Shown: one piece after another, positions 8,100-16,393 of the stretch
Layout of the letters: the number at the start of each line of letters is the position of its first letter
Numbering within the stretch: position 1 is the stretch's first letter
Assembly: GCA_904501945.1 (NCBI GenBank)
Contig: CAJGCU010000034.1
Location: forward strand, 1-20,773
Direction: 5' to 3'
Length of the DNA: 20,773 nucleotides
DNA from: an uncultured Bacteroidaceae bacterium
GTDB lineage: Bacteria; Bacteroidota; Bacteroidia; Bacteroidales; Bacteroidaceae
The notes under the pieces: generated by a model
Database searches by the model: none
What the model saw: the letters and a program-made list of their open reading frames with translations, nothing else
What the model was told of the DNA's origin: nothing
Position numbers and translations under genes: made by a program

Positions 8100-9395
8100 T
8101 TATTGTGACTTTTTTTGTGTCTGTTTGTTGGGTTGATGAGACTTGTTTTGTTGCTTGTTTGGATTAGAATTACTTTTCCCCTTGCCAGAATGGAATTTTC
8201 CTTTTTTCCCATAATAGCGTCGTTTAGGTTTACCTTCACCTGATGGCATTTGTGGCTTTTCACCACATCCTTCTGGCAGGTCTGGTTTTTCTATCTCTTT
8301 TTCAATGAGTTTTTCTATTTTGAGCAAGTGATGCCAGTCGCGAGGGGTGACGAGGGTGACGGCTTGTCCTTCTCTGTTTGCTCGGGCTGTTCTTCCGATA
8401 CGGTGAACGTAATCTTCTGGGTCACGTGGGACATCATAGTTGATTACTAGCTGGATGTCGTCTATGTCAATTCCTCTGCTGACGATGTCTGTTGCAATGA
8501 GGATACCGATGCGGCGGTTCTTGAAGCCCAGCATGATTTCATCTCGTTCTTTCTGTTCCAAATCGCTATGCATAGCTCCAATATTAAACCCTTTTCTTTT
8601 TAAGTTAAGGCTTAATTCCTTGACTTTCATCTTGGAAGAGGCGAAAAGAATGACGCGGTCAAGTGATTTGTCGCTTAAAACCTTCTCCGCTATTTTATCT
8701 TTCATGCCTTCATGGCATAAGTAGGCGATTTGATGTATCTTTTCAGCAGGTTTAGAAACGGCAATTTTGACTTCGACAGGGTCATGGAGAATGTTTCGTG
8801 CTAATTTCTGTATATTTTCAGGCATTGTTGCAGAAAACATGATAGTTTGTCTTTCCTCTGATAGGTAGCTGGCGATTTTCATGATGTCGTCATAAAATCC
8901 CATGTCAAGCATGCGGTCTGCTTCATCGAGAATGAAAAATGAAACCTTCTTTAAGTCAATATGCCCTCCGTTCAAATGGCTGATGAGCCGGCCAGGCGTG
9001 GCAATAATGATGTCTGCGCCGAGTTTTAATCCTTTGCGTTCTTGTTCGAAACGAATGCCGTCATTTCCTCCATATACGGCAACAGAAGATACGCCATCAA
9101 GGTAGTAGGCGAATCCTTCCACTTGCTGGTCTATCTGTTGTGCCAGTTCTCGTGTGGGAGACATGATGATGCAGTTGACAGAATCTTTGGGGTAGTTCCC
9201 GTGGCTTAGTTCGTCAAGTACAGGCAGCAGATAGGCAGCAGTCTTTCCTGTGCCTGTTTGTGCGATGCCCATCAAATCGTGCCCTTCAAGGATTTTTGGG
9301 ATAGCTTGCTCCTGAATGGGGGTACACTCTTCAAAGTTCATCGCCTCAAGAGCGTCAAGAAGTTCATCAGATATGTTTAATTCGTCAAAATACAC
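8100..9395 (-). CDS. DEAD-box ATP-dependent RNA helicase (RhlE-like)
   Basis: This 431-residue protein contains the full set of DEAD-box motifs: Q motif FEECTPIQEQAIP (21-33), motif I AQTGTGKT (45-52), PTRELAQQ (80-87), DEAD (157-160), SAT (188-190), and HRIGRTAR (331-338). ATP-driven unwinding of RNA helps ribosome assembly and RNA turnover, particularly in the cold. After the helicase core the tail (from about residue 385) is rich in Lys, Asn, Gln and Ser with little structure (KRRYYGKKGKFHSGKGK...), a typical RNA-binding basic extension of RhlE-type proteins. The start is GTG at 9395; no ATG lies upstream in frame, and MYFDELNISDELLDAL aligns with the usual N-terminus. It begins 36 bp after the LptF/G-type gene, probably as the last gene of the lon-tgt cluster. 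Confidence 0.93.
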   Translation of the reverse strand: MYFDELNISDELLDALEAMNFEECTPIQEQAIPKILEGHDLMGIAQTGTGKTAAYLLPVLDELSHGNYPKDSVNCIIMSPTRELAQQIDQQVEGFAYYLDGVSSVAVYGGNDGIRFEQERKGLKLGADIIIATPGRLISHLNGGHIDLKKVSFFILDEADRMLDMGFYDDIMKIASYLSEERQTIMFSATMPENIQKLARNILHDPVEVKIAVSKPAEKIHQIAYLCHEGMKDKIAEKVLSDKSLDRVILFASSKMKVKELSLNLKRKGFNIGAMHSDLEQKERDEIMLGFKNRRIGILIATDIVSRGIDIDDIQLVINYDVPRDPEDYVHRIGRTARANREGQAVTLVTPRDWHHLLKIEKLIEKEIEKPDLPEGCGEKPQMPSGEGKPKRRYYGKKGKFHSGKGKSNSNPNKQQNKSHQPNKQTQKKSQ

Positions 9396-9431
9396 TTGAG
9401 TACTGTTTTTTTTCTGTTAATCAATAGTTTA

Positions 9432-10646
9432 TTATCTTGGTGCCTTCTTGTAGTAGTAGAGTGCTACAAGTGCAAATACGGCATTGGGTATCCATACGGC
9501 AATGAGTGCTGGGAAGTTTGCGTTGATGGCCAAACTTGAAACGACAGTTTGGAACATGATGTAGGTAAGGATAAGCGCAAGTCCAATGCCTAATGCGATA
9601 CCCATTCCGTTTTTCCTCTTTCTTGCAGAGATGGATACACCGATGATAGTTAATATGAATGTTGCAAATGATGTTGCCCCACGTTTCCAATATTCTACTT
9701 CAAACTTCTGGATGTTCGCGAATCCTCTGGACTTTTGCCTGTCTATATATGTTTTTAGTGCAGGAGTCGTTAGAGTCATTTCCATATCTCGCGAAGCCAG
9801 CAAGTCTTGTGGCATGATTTTGATGATGGTATCAAGTTTGCTGCCGCTTTGAATAATTTCTTTCCTTCCTTGCAAATCTCTGGTTTGGTAATTTGTTATA
9901 ATCCAATGATATGGTTCGTATGAAAGCGTGTCATATTGTATAGTCATGGCTTGCAGATGCTTGACAAGTTTCTTGTTTTCGAACTTGTCAAGCGTGAACT
10001 CGAATCCCATCTTGTGGCTTTCCTCATATCGTCCGAAATAAGCGATGACTCCACTGTCAACCTCCAGCTGGACATTGACACTTAAATCCTGCTTTCCTCT
10101 ATTTTTGTATCTGTTCTCAAATTTAACCCGTTTAACATTTCCCACAGGAATGACATAGGATCCGAGTCCGTAATTGAGCAATGCAATGATGGCTGCCGAT
10201 ATCATATAAGGACGCATGAGGCGCCTGAAACTTGTTCCTGTAGATAACATTGCGATAATCTCTGAATTATCAGCAAGTTTTGTGGTGAAGAAAATGACAG
10301 CAATGAATACAAACAGCTGGCTGAACAGATTGGAATAGAATGGGATAAAGTTCAGATAGTAGTCAAATATAATTTCCTCTATGGATACATTGTATTTCAG
10401 AAATTTATCAATATTTTCGTTGAAGTCAAATACAACGGCGATGCTGATAATCAATACAATAGAGAAGAAATATGTGCCTAAAAATTTCCCAATGATATAA
10501 CGGTCAAGCCTTGACAAGGGTATGTACCTTTTCATCCGTTGAAAAAACGATGTTTTTGTAGCAGATTGAGAATGTGAAGCGAAAGACGTTTTCTTGGTCT
10601 TTGTACTTCTATTTTCAATCGCAGTATCCTTACCGTTATTGTTCAT
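9432..10646 (-). CDS. LptF/LptG family LPS export permease (YjgP/YjgQ)
   Basis: This 404-residue inner-membrane protein fits the LptF/LptG permease family, whose two subunits with LptB extract LPS from the inner membrane. The core starts at LDRYIIGKFLGTYFF, the family's opening motif. Three membrane helices follow (about 55-75, 95-120, 140-165), then a periplasmic beta-jellyroll domain (about 170-300), then three more helices (about 325-345, 350-372, 375-398) ending ALYYYKKAPR. The annotated ATG gives a 37-residue polar Ser/Thr/Lys-rich extension before MKRYIPLSRLDRY. The ATG at 10535 would remove it, and I cannot decide between them. It lies 83 bp after tgt and 36 bp before the DEAD-box gene. 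Only one such permease is in the window, so whether it is LptF, LptG or both is open. Confidence 0.9.
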   Translation of the reverse strand: MNNNGKDTAIENRSTKTKKTSFASHSQSATKTSFFQRMKRYIPLSRLDRYIIGKFLGTYFFSIVLIISIAVVFDFNENIDKFLKYNVSIEEIIFDYYLNFIPFYSNLFSQLFVFIAVIFFTTKLADNSEIIAMLSTGTSFRRLMRPYMISAAIIALLNYGLGSYVIPVGNVKRVKFENRYKNRGKQDLSVNVQLEVDSGVIAYFGRYEESHKMGFEFTLDKFENKKLVKHLQAMTIQYDTLSYEPYHWIITNYQTRDLQGRKEIIQSGSKLDTIIKIMPQDLLASRDMEMTLTTPALKTYIDRQKSRGFANIQKFEVEYWKRGATSFATFILTIIGVSISARKRKNGMGIALGIGLALILTYIMFQTVVSSLAINANFPALIAVWIPNAVFALVALYYYKKAPR

Positions 10647-10729
10647 GCTTCTTAATACTTTCAGAGTAATCCGTTTCTTATACGTATATTATATATAATG
10701 TATAATGCTTGTGTTTGCAAAATGAATGA

Positions 10730-11860
10730 TTACATTCTTTTGCCCAATTCTTCCACCATATTCTTTTTCCATACACAGAAGTCTCCAGCCACGATATGTG
10801 CTCTTGCTTCTCCTGCAAGCCACAGGTAGAAGGCGAGATTGTGTATAGATGCAATTTGCATCGCTAACAATTCTTGCGCCTTGAACAAGTGATGGACGTA
10901 GGCTTTTGTATAGGTAGTGTCAACATAGGATGTTCCTTCTGGGTCAAGTGGGGAAAAATCCATCTCCCATTTCTTGTTACGCAGATTGATGGTTCCGTGC
11001 TTGGTAAATATCTGTGCATTTCTTCCATTTCTTGTTGGCATAACACAGTCAAACATGTCAACTCCTCTTTCTATGCACTCCAGCAGATTGATAGGAGTGC
11101 CAACTCCCATAAGATAACGCGGTTTGTCTTGGGGAAGAATGGCGTTGACTACCTCTACCATTTCATACATCACCTCTGTTGGTTCGCCCACAGCCAATCC
11201 GCCAATAGCATTTCCGTCTGCTCCTTTCTCTGCCACATTTTCGGCTGCACGTTTTCTCAATTCTTTGTATGTACATCCTTGTACAATGGGGAAGAGGCTT
11301 TGCTGGTATCCGTATTTGGGTTCAGTTTCATTAAAACGATTGATACACCTGTCAAGCCATCGTTCAGTTAGATCCAAAGATTTCTTCGCGTAATTATAGT
11401 CGCTTGTTCCTGGGGGACATTCGTCAAAAGCCATAATGATGTCAGCTCCTATTGTGCGTTCTATGTCCATCACCTTCTCTGGCGTGAAAAAGTGTTTGCT
11501 GCCGTCAATGTGACTTCTGAATTCTACTCCCTCTTCCTTGATTTTACGGATGCCAGCCAAGGAAAATACCTGAAAGCCGCCGCTGTCTGTTAGCATCGGT
11601 CTGCTGAAACCATTGAATTTGTGAAGACCTCCTGCAGCCTCGATAACTTCCAATCCTGGACGGAGATAGAGGTGGTACGTGTTTCCTAAAATAATTTGTG
11701 CCTTGATGTCGTCCATCAGTTCGTGGAGGTGCACGCCCTTTACCGTTGCTTGTGTTCCGACGGGCATGAAGATAGGAGTCTGTATGTCTCCATGTTCTGT
11801 GTGTAAGATGCCAGCACGAGCATCAGAGGCCGAATCTTTATGTTGAATCTGAAAAGTCAT
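10730..11860 (-). CDS. tgt: tRNA-guanine transglycosylase (queuine tRNA-ribosyltransferase)
   Basis: This 376-residue enzyme exchanges guanine-34 of GUN-anticodon tRNAs for preQ1 (bacteria) on the way to queuosine. Family motifs are clear: FMPVGTQATVKGV, LGNTYHLYLRPG, LTDSGGFQVFSL with Asp92 as base, GGLAVGEP, and the nucleophile Asp271 in GVDMFDCVMPTRNGRNAQ. Length is normal. The structural zinc site is not: where the Zymomonas enzyme has C-x-C-x-x-C (318/320/323), this protein aligned without gaps has Gly309, Ser311 and Asp314, although the fourth ligand His340 remains. The fold around it (PLDPEG...TKAYVHH) is otherwise conserved. The gene lies 30 bp after lon and 83 bp before the LptF/G-type gene, likely in one transcript. 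Confidence 0.95.
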   Translation of the reverse strand: MTFQIQHKDSASDARAGILHTEHGDIQTPIFMPVGTQATVKGVHLHELMDDIKAQIILGNTYHLYLRPGLEVIEAAGGLHKFNGFSRPMLTDSGGFQVFSLAGIRKIKEEGVEFRSHIDGSKHFFTPEKVMDIERTIGADIIMAFDECPPGTSDYNYAKKSLDLTERWLDRCINRFNETEPKYGYQQSLFPIVQGCTYKELRKRAAENVAEKGADGNAIGGLAVGEPTEVMYEMVEVVNAILPQDKPRYLMGVGTPINLLECIERGVDMFDCVMPTRNGRNAQIFTKHGTINLRNKKWEMDFSPLDPEGTSYVDTTYTKAYVHHLFKAQELLAMQIASIHNLAFYLWLAGEARAHIVAGDFCVWKKNMVEELGKRM

Positions 11861-11890
11861 GTCTTTATGGATACGATAGCAGCATTATTA

Positions 11891-14314
11891 TTATATCAGG
11901 GCAAAATCGAGCACGTCTTTCACGTTGTCCACATAGTGGAATTTTACGCCTTTCACATACTTTGCTGGAATCTCGTCAATATTTTTCTTGTTTTCTTGGC
12001 AAATGAGGATGTCTGTAATGCCAGCACGTTTAGCCGCAAGAATCTTTTCCTTGATGCCGCCTACGGGAAGCACCTTTCCTCGCAGTGTAATCTCGCCAGT
12101 CATGGCAATGTTTTTCCTTACCTTTCGTTTTGTAATGGCACTTGCCAGCGAGGTCGCTATCGTGATGCCTGCAGATGGACCATCCTTTGGAGTTGCGCCT
12201 TCGGGTACATGGATATGAATGTTGTGATTCTCAAAGAAGTCGGGTGCAATACCTATAATGTCACAATGTTCTTTCAGATACTGCAACGCAATGGTAGCCG
12301 ATTCTTTCATCACATCACCCAAATTTCCTGTAAGTCCAAGTTTGCCTCCTTTCCCCTTGTCGATAGATGTTTCCACAAAAAGAATTTCACCGCCAACACT
12401 TGTCCACGCTAATCCTGTCACAACGCCAAAATACTCGTTGCCTTGATATTTGTCACGGCTATAAGGCTCTGTGCCAAGATATTCTCTGATGTCGGTTGTA
12501 CTTAAATCCTTTTCAGGGAGAACTCCATCCTTCGCATACTTGAGCGTCACCTTGCGGAGCACTTTGTTTATCTTCTTGTTCAAGTCGCGTACACCTGATT
12601 CGCGGGTGTAATCCTCGATAATCTTTTCTATGGCAGCTTTCGACAATTTCACTCCGCTGTCTTTCATGCCCAGGTTGTCAAGCTCTTGAGGTACAAGATG
12701 TCGCTTGGCAATTTCCACTTTTTCTTCAGCTAGATAACCGCTCACTTCTATCAGTTCCATTCTGTCAAGCAGCGGGCCAGGTATCGTATTGATGTTGTTG
12801 GCAGTAGCGATAAACATCACCTTCGACAAGTCGTAGTCGGTATCCAGATAATTATCGTGAAACGCAGAGTTTTGTTCTGGGTCAAGCACTTCCAGCAAGG
12901 CTGAAGACGGGTCGCCGTGGTTGGATTGCTGTCCAACCTTGTCTATTTCGTCGAGAATGAACACAGGGTTGCTGCTGCCAGCCTTCTTGATGTTTTTGAT
13001 GATTTGACCGGCCATAGCACCTATATACGTTTTTCTGTGGCCACGAATTTCTGATTCATCGTGCAATCCTCCCAACGACATTCTCACATATTTGCGTTTC
13101 ATTGCTTTGGCAATGCTCTTTCCTAATGACGTTTTTCCTACTCCTGGAGGGCCATACAGGCAGATGATGGGGCTTTTGAAGTCTCCTCTCATTTTTAATA
13201 CTGCCAGATGCTCGATGATACGCTCCTTGACAGCTTCCATGCCATAGTGATCCTTGTTCAGCACGCGTTCTGCGTTGCTGAGGTTTAGGTTGTCTTTTGT
13301 GTATTCGCCCCATGGCAAGTCAAGCAGCGTCTGGATATATGTGTATTCTACTTGATAGTCAGGAGAATGGCTGCTGAGTCTTGAAAGTTTTTCAAGCGAA
13401 CTGTTAAATAGTGCTTCCGTCTGCTCATTCCATTTCTTCTTCTTTCCTGCTTCACGCATTCTGGATATGTCGTCAGAGCCTTTCTCGCCAAGTTCCTCCT
13501 GAATGTTCTCGATTTCCTGGCGCAGGAAATATTCTCTTTGTTGCTTGTCCAGTTCTTCTCGAGTACGCATCTGAATGTCCATCTTCAATGATACATACTG
13601 ATATTCGCGTTGCAGAATGCCCAACAGACGGTATGCTCTGTCGAAGAGATGAGATTCCTCCAACAGCGCAATTCGTTCTTTGTTGCTGATATTCAGATTG
13701 GAACAGATGAAATTGATGGTTGCGCTGCGGTCAGTCATGTTATTGAGCGCAAATGCAGATCCTATGGTCTGTTCATTTGTTTTCATCAATTTTATAGCTG
13801 TTTCCCTGCATGCATCCACCACAGCCATGTATTCGCGATCGTGGCGTGCGGGCATTGTTTCTGGGAAATTCTCCACGCGCCCCACGTTGTATGTGCCATT
13901 AGAACTCAGCTCAATTAGGCGGATACGGTGATAGCCTTGTAGAATTGCAGTTTGGCTTCCGTCTGGCAACTTGATGATTTTCTGTACTTTTCCTACAACA
14001 CCAGTGTGGTATAGCTGATCGAAGTCTGGCTCATCGGTTGAGTCGTTGATTTGGCTAAACACGGCAATAGGTGTGTCTGCCTTCTGTGCATCCTTCAGCA
14101 GTTTGAGTGATGATGAGCGTCCAATTGAGATGGGCACCATCGTTTCTGGGAAAAGCATAATGCCGCGCAGTGGCAGCACTGGAATGAAATCCTCCGTCTT
14201 AATCTCCTGCTCAATATTTCCTTTGATGACATGGTCGATGCTGGTGATAAAGCTAATTTTACCATCCACTTGACTGTCTTCTATAATATCTTCCAATTTT
14301 AAATCTTTCATCAC
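11891..14314 (-). CDS. lon: ATP-dependent protease Lon
   Basis: This 807-residue cytoplasmic protease degrades misfolded and regulatory proteins. The order of domains is standard. The substrate-binding LON domain spans about residues 42-245 (FIPVLPLRGIMLFPETMVPI). A coiled-coil linker (about 250-300) includes QQREYFLRQEIENIQEELG. The AAA+ module has Walker A GPPGVGKTS (388-396) and Walker B FILDEID (452-458). The protease domain carries the Ser714-Lys757 dyad in PKDGPSAG and LPVGGIKEK, with the same 43-residue spacing as E. coli Ser679-Lys722. The protein is complete, with an N-terminal extension of about 40 residues before the LON domain, as is common in Bacteroidota. A TACCTTTG promoter box lies 39-46 bp upstream. 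It heads the lon-tgt-lptF/G-DEAD cluster. Confidence 0.97.
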   Translation of the reverse strand: MMKDLKLEDIIEDSQVDGKISFITSIDHVIKGNIEQEIKTEDFIPVLPLRGIMLFPETMVPISIGRSSSLKLLKDAQKADTPIAVFSQINDSTDEPDFDQLYHTGVVGKVQKIIKLPDGSQTAILQGYHRIRLIELSSNGTYNVGRVENFPETMPARHDREYMAVVDACRETAIKLMKTNEQTIGSAFALNNMTDRSATINFICSNLNISNKERIALLEESHLFDRAYRLLGILQREYQYVSLKMDIQMRTREELDKQQREYFLRQEIENIQEELGEKGSDDISRMREAGKKKKWNEQTEALFNSSLEKLSRLSSHSPDYQVEYTYIQTLLDLPWGEYTKDNLNLSNAERVLNKDHYGMEAVKERIIEHLAVLKMRGDFKSPIICLYGPPGVGKTSLGKSIAKAMKRKYVRMSLGGLHDESEIRGHRKTYIGAMAGQIIKNIKKAGSSNPVFILDEIDKVGQQSNHGDPSSALLEVLDPEQNSAFHDNYLDTDYDLSKVMFIATANNINTIPGPLLDRMELIEVSGYLAEEKVEIAKRHLVPQELDNLGMKDSGVKLSKAAIEKIIEDYTRESGVRDLNKKINKVLRKVTLKYAKDGVLPEKDLSTTDIREYLGTEPYSRDKYQGNEYFGVVTGLAWTSVGGEILFVETSIDKGKGGKLGLTGNLGDVMKESATIALQYLKEHCDIIGIAPDFFENHNIHIHVPEGATPKDGPSAGITIATSLASAITKRKVRKNIAMTGEITLRGKVLPVGGIKEKILAAKRAGITDILICQENKKNIDEIPAKYVKGVKFHYVDNVKDVLDFALI

Positions 14315-14352
14315 GCGATTTTCTGTTTATCTTTACATGTACAAAACGGTTG

Positions 14353-14360
14353 CAAAGGTA
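14353..14360 (-). promoter_or_regulatory. -7 box of the lon promoter
   Basis: Minus strand TACCTTTG is an exact TAnnTTTG match 39-46 bp ahead of the lon ATG. No convincing -33 TTTG stands at the usual spacing; the upstream sequence is a poly-A/T tract. Confidence 0.5.
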
Positions 14361-14583
14361 CAAAAAAAAAATGACATGAATAAATTTAAAATGTGAAACA
14401 TGATGAAACAGTTGAGATAGTGCTTAAAATAATCTAAATTCAAAGAGTCTAGGCACGTTTCTCTAAGGGCACGACAATGGAGTTCAAAAAGGAAAGAAAC
14501 TTGTTGCCAGAATTAACAATAGCTCATTCTGACTTCATACAAGGTTTTACTCTTCTTCATGAAGCCAGCGCCCTCTTTTTCCT

Positions 14584-14674
14584 TGTGCCGTGCAAGGTAA
14601 TTATCCTGCGCCGTAAGGGATAATTGTCCTGCGCGGCAAACGATAATCGTCATTGTTGGCTAAGGACAACAGCC
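14584..14674. repeat. Tandem array of degenerate 23-bp repeats
   Basis: Three units of exactly 23 bp (14584-14606, 14607-14629, 14630-14652) share the pattern TGnGCCGTnnnnGnTAATTnTCC, followed by a decayed fourth (14653-14674, with GTTGGCTAAGGACAA). A related copy lies at 4344-4378. The period is not a multiple of three, so coding is unlikely. Hairpins with near-complementary arms follow at 14665-14693 (GACAACAGCC/GGCTTTTGTC) and 14692-14720 (TCTGAATG/CATTCAGA, then TTCATTTTTA). The flanking stretch 14361-14583 shows nothing else recognisable. Confidence 0.6.
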
Positions 14675-14797
14675 TTTTTAATGGGCTTTTGTCTGAATGG
14701 ATAGACAGCTCTCATTCAGATTCATTTTTATTCCGTTAGCGAATGAAGGGTTGTTTTTGTTCGTGTGAGGACGAGATTTTTGAGTGCATAAATTTCG

Positions 14798-14805
14798 TAA
14801 CTTTG
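14798..14805 (+). promoter_or_regulatory. -7 box of a small transcription unit between lon and asnA
   Basis: TAACTTTG matches TAnnTTTG and is identical to the box in front of asnA. A TTTG lies at 14779-14782, somewhat closer than the usual spacing. The predicted RNA would start near 14812 and run into the structured region at 14866-14985. Confidence 0.55.
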
Positions 14806-14809
14806 TAAT

Positions 14810-14985
14810 GTAATCAAAGAGAGATTACAAGGAACATCCGAAAACCTTGAAAAGAGTAGGAAAAACGAAAACCCGAAGCCTCATGAGACTCACAATTTCA
14901 GCAAGGATTTGGAAAGTTAAGGTGAAATTAGAAATCACCATTTAACGCCAAAGGGAGGGAAAACCCTCCCTCCTTCGGGTTTTCG
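14810..14985 (+). ncRNA. Candidate structured RNA or leader (multibranched)
   Basis: No gene is found here, but nested helices are visible. A 5' hairpin is TGTAATC (14809-14815) with GATTACA (14823-14829). A 13-bp closing helix joins CGAAAACCCGAAG (14866-14878) to its exact complement at 14973-14985. Inside that helix is an arm built from TGG/CCA, GTTAA/TTAAC and GGTGA/TCACC (14910-14950), and next to it a GC hairpin GGGAGGG-AAAA-CCCTCCC (14953-14970). The whole sits between a TAnnTTTG box and a small ORF at 15002, so it could be a cis-regulatory leader or a free RNA. I do not recognise the family. Confidence 0.45.
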
Positions 14986-15001
14986 ATACAAAATTAAGAA
15001 A

Positions 15002-15151
15002 ATGGAAACAAAAAATCAAGCAAACGAACAAAAAAGTGCAAGAGGAGGCGCAAGGCCATGAACTGGACGCAAAAAAAAGGTACGGCGCTATGGATTCAAA
15101 ATAATACAAAAGGTGATGAAAATGACCTTAAAACGAAATAAAGGTTATTGA
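15002..15151 (+). pseudogene. Broken small basic protein with GGARP-x-GRK motif
   Basis: ATG at 15002 opens a 19-codon ORF (METKNQANEQKSARGGARP) stopped by TGA at 15059-15061. Past the stop the same frame continues for 29 codons (TGRKKKVRRYGFKIIQKV...) to TGA at 15149-15151. Reading GGA for TGA gives GGARPGTGRKKK, close to the GGARPGAGRKK motif that opens many small DNA-binding or mobile-element proteins. One point mutation thus explains the break. The product is very basic. It follows the candidate structured RNA by 16 bp and precedes a terminator, so all four may be one unit. The function is unknown, and translation of the short form is possible. Confidence 0.4.
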
Positions 15152-15173
15152 AAATGGCTAAAAAATAGAATAG

Positions 15174-15206
15174 TGTAAGAAAATGAATGTGGTTTTCTTA
15201 CATTTT
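15174..15206 (+). terminator. Terminator of the small transcription unit upstream of asnA
   Basis: A perfect 10-bp stem (TGTAAGAAAA 15174-15183 with TTTTCTTACA 15193-15202) with a 9-nt loop is followed by TTTTG and, after a gap, a second T-run. It is A/T rich, hence moderate strength. It would insulate asnA from the upstream unit. Confidence 0.5.
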
Positions 15207-15251
15207 GCAATTATTTTTGTTTGCAAAAACGATTAAATTGAAAATAAATTG

Positions 15252-15259
15252 TAACTTTG
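15252..15259 (+). promoter_or_regulatory. -7 box of the asnA promoter
   Basis: TAACTTTG, an exact TAnnTTTG match, lies 82-89 bp before the asnA ATG. The predicted leader is about 75 nt. TTTG at 15220-15223 is farther away than the usual -33 spacing. Confidence 0.6.
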
Positions 15260-15281
15260 CAGCATAAAGATAATTGACCGC

Positions 15282-15314
15282 AAGGTTGTAGGACTTTTAT
15301 TCGCAACCTTTTTA
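15282..15314 (+). promoter_or_regulatory. Possible attenuator-like hairpin in the asnA leader
   Basis: AAGGTTG (15282-15288) is complementary to CAACCTT (15304-15310), which runs straight into TTTAG, so the 3' arm and its T-run total five Ts. It sits between the promoter and the asnA ATG. A 7-bp stem and a 15-nt loop make it weak, but the position fits premature termination control. Confidence 0.3.
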
Positions 15315-15341
15315 GAAATTGATAAAATCATCATTGCATTT

Positions 15342-16379
15342 ATGAGCAAATTAATCAAGGTCGAGGGCTATCGCCAGTTGCTCGACCCTATACAGACGGA
15401 GCAAGGTATTAAGCAGATTAAAGATTTCTTTCAGGCGAATTTGTCGACGGCTCTCCGCTTGCGCCGTGTCACAGCACCTTTGTTCGTGCTTCGTGGCCTT
15501 GGCATCAACGACGACCTCAACGGCGTAGAGCGCCCCGTGTCGTTCCCCATCATGGATATGGGTGACCAGGTAGCAGAGGTTGTGCATTCTCTGGCGAAGT
15601 GGAAACGCTTGATGTTGGCAGAATATAACATTCAGCCAGGCTACGGATTATATACAGATATGAATGCTATCCGAGGAGATGAGGAACTTGACAACACGCA
15701 TTCATTGTATGTGGATCAGTGGGATTGGTGTCGCACCATTCGTCCTGAAGACCGCAATATAGCTTTCCTGAAAAAAATAGTTTCAGATATTTATGCGGCA
15801 ATCATCAGAACAGAATATTTGGTGTGTGAATCTTATCCGCAAATTAAGCCATTCCTTCCTGAAGAAATTCATTTTATTCATGCAGAAGAACTGTTGCAGA
15901 TGTATCCCGACCTCACTCCAAAGCAGCGCGAGGATGCCGTGGCAAAGAAGTATGGTGCCGTATTCATCATGGGTATCGGATGCGAACTGTCCAATGGAGA
16001 GAAGCATGACGGCCGCGCCCCCGACTATGATGACTGGAGTACTCCCAATGCTGACGGATTTAACGGATTGAATGGCGACATTCTCATCTGGTATCCTGTG
16101 CTTGGCCGCAGCATCGAACTCAGTTCTATGGGCATCCGTGTGGATAAAGAGGCGTTGCTTCGACAGCTTGAACTGACAAATAAGATGGAGCGCCTTAACC
16201 TCTACTTCCATAAGAAGTTAATGAGCGATGAAATGCCTCTCTCTATAGGTGGCGGAATTGGTCAGAGCCGTCTCTGTATGGTCCTCCTCCACAAAGCCCA
16301 TGTAGGCGAGATACAAGCCTCCATCTGGCCCGATGAGATGCGCAAGGAATGTGCCGAGGCAGGCATGCCGCTCATCTGA
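15342..16379 (+). CDS. asnA: Aspartate-ammonia ligase (asparagine synthetase A)
   Basis: This 345-residue protein matches AsnA, which makes asparagine from aspartate, ammonia and ATP through an aspartyl-AMP intermediate. The fold is related to the class II aspartyl-tRNA synthetase core. Recognisable family stretches are QIKDFFQANLSTALRLRRVTAPLF near residues 25-48, SFPIMDMGDQVAEVVHSLAKWKR (67-89), GLYTDMNAIR and DNTHSLYVDQWDW (around 100-130), a central FIMGIGCELSNGEKHDGRAPDYDDW, and the ATP-binding end GGGIGQSRLCMVLLHK. Length is close to the usual 330-345. It is transcribed alone, with its own promoter, a possible attenuator hairpin in the leader and a strong terminator after the stop. Confidence 0.96.
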   Translation: MSKLIKVEGYRQLLDPIQTEQGIKQIKDFFQANLSTALRLRRVTAPLFVLRGLGINDDLNGVERPVSFPIMDMGDQVAEVVHSLAKWKRLMLAEYNIQPGYGLYTDMNAIRGDEELDNTHSLYVDQWDWCRTIRPEDRNIAFLKKIVSDIYAAIIRTEYLVCESYPQIKPFLPEEIHFIHAEELLQMYPDLTPKQREDAVAKKYGAVFIMGIGCELSNGEKHDGRAPDYDDWSTPNADGFNGLNGDILIWYPVLGRSIELSSMGIRVDKEALLRQLELTNKMERLNLYFHKKLMSDEMPLSIGGGIGQSRLCMVLLHKAHVGEIQASIWPDEMRKECAEAGMPLI

Positions 16380-16393
16380 AAAAAAGGAAAAAC

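Noticed and set aside
14477..14623. A 48-codon plus-strand ORF (starting MEFKKERNLLPELTIAHSDF) running into the 23-bp repeat array.
   Set aside because: Its end is made of the non-triplet repeat, it has no promoter box nearby and its composition looks accidental.
14584..14674. A CRISPR array, suggested by regular 23-bp spacing.
   Set aside because: The units abut without unique spacers, are degenerate, and no cas gene is in the window.
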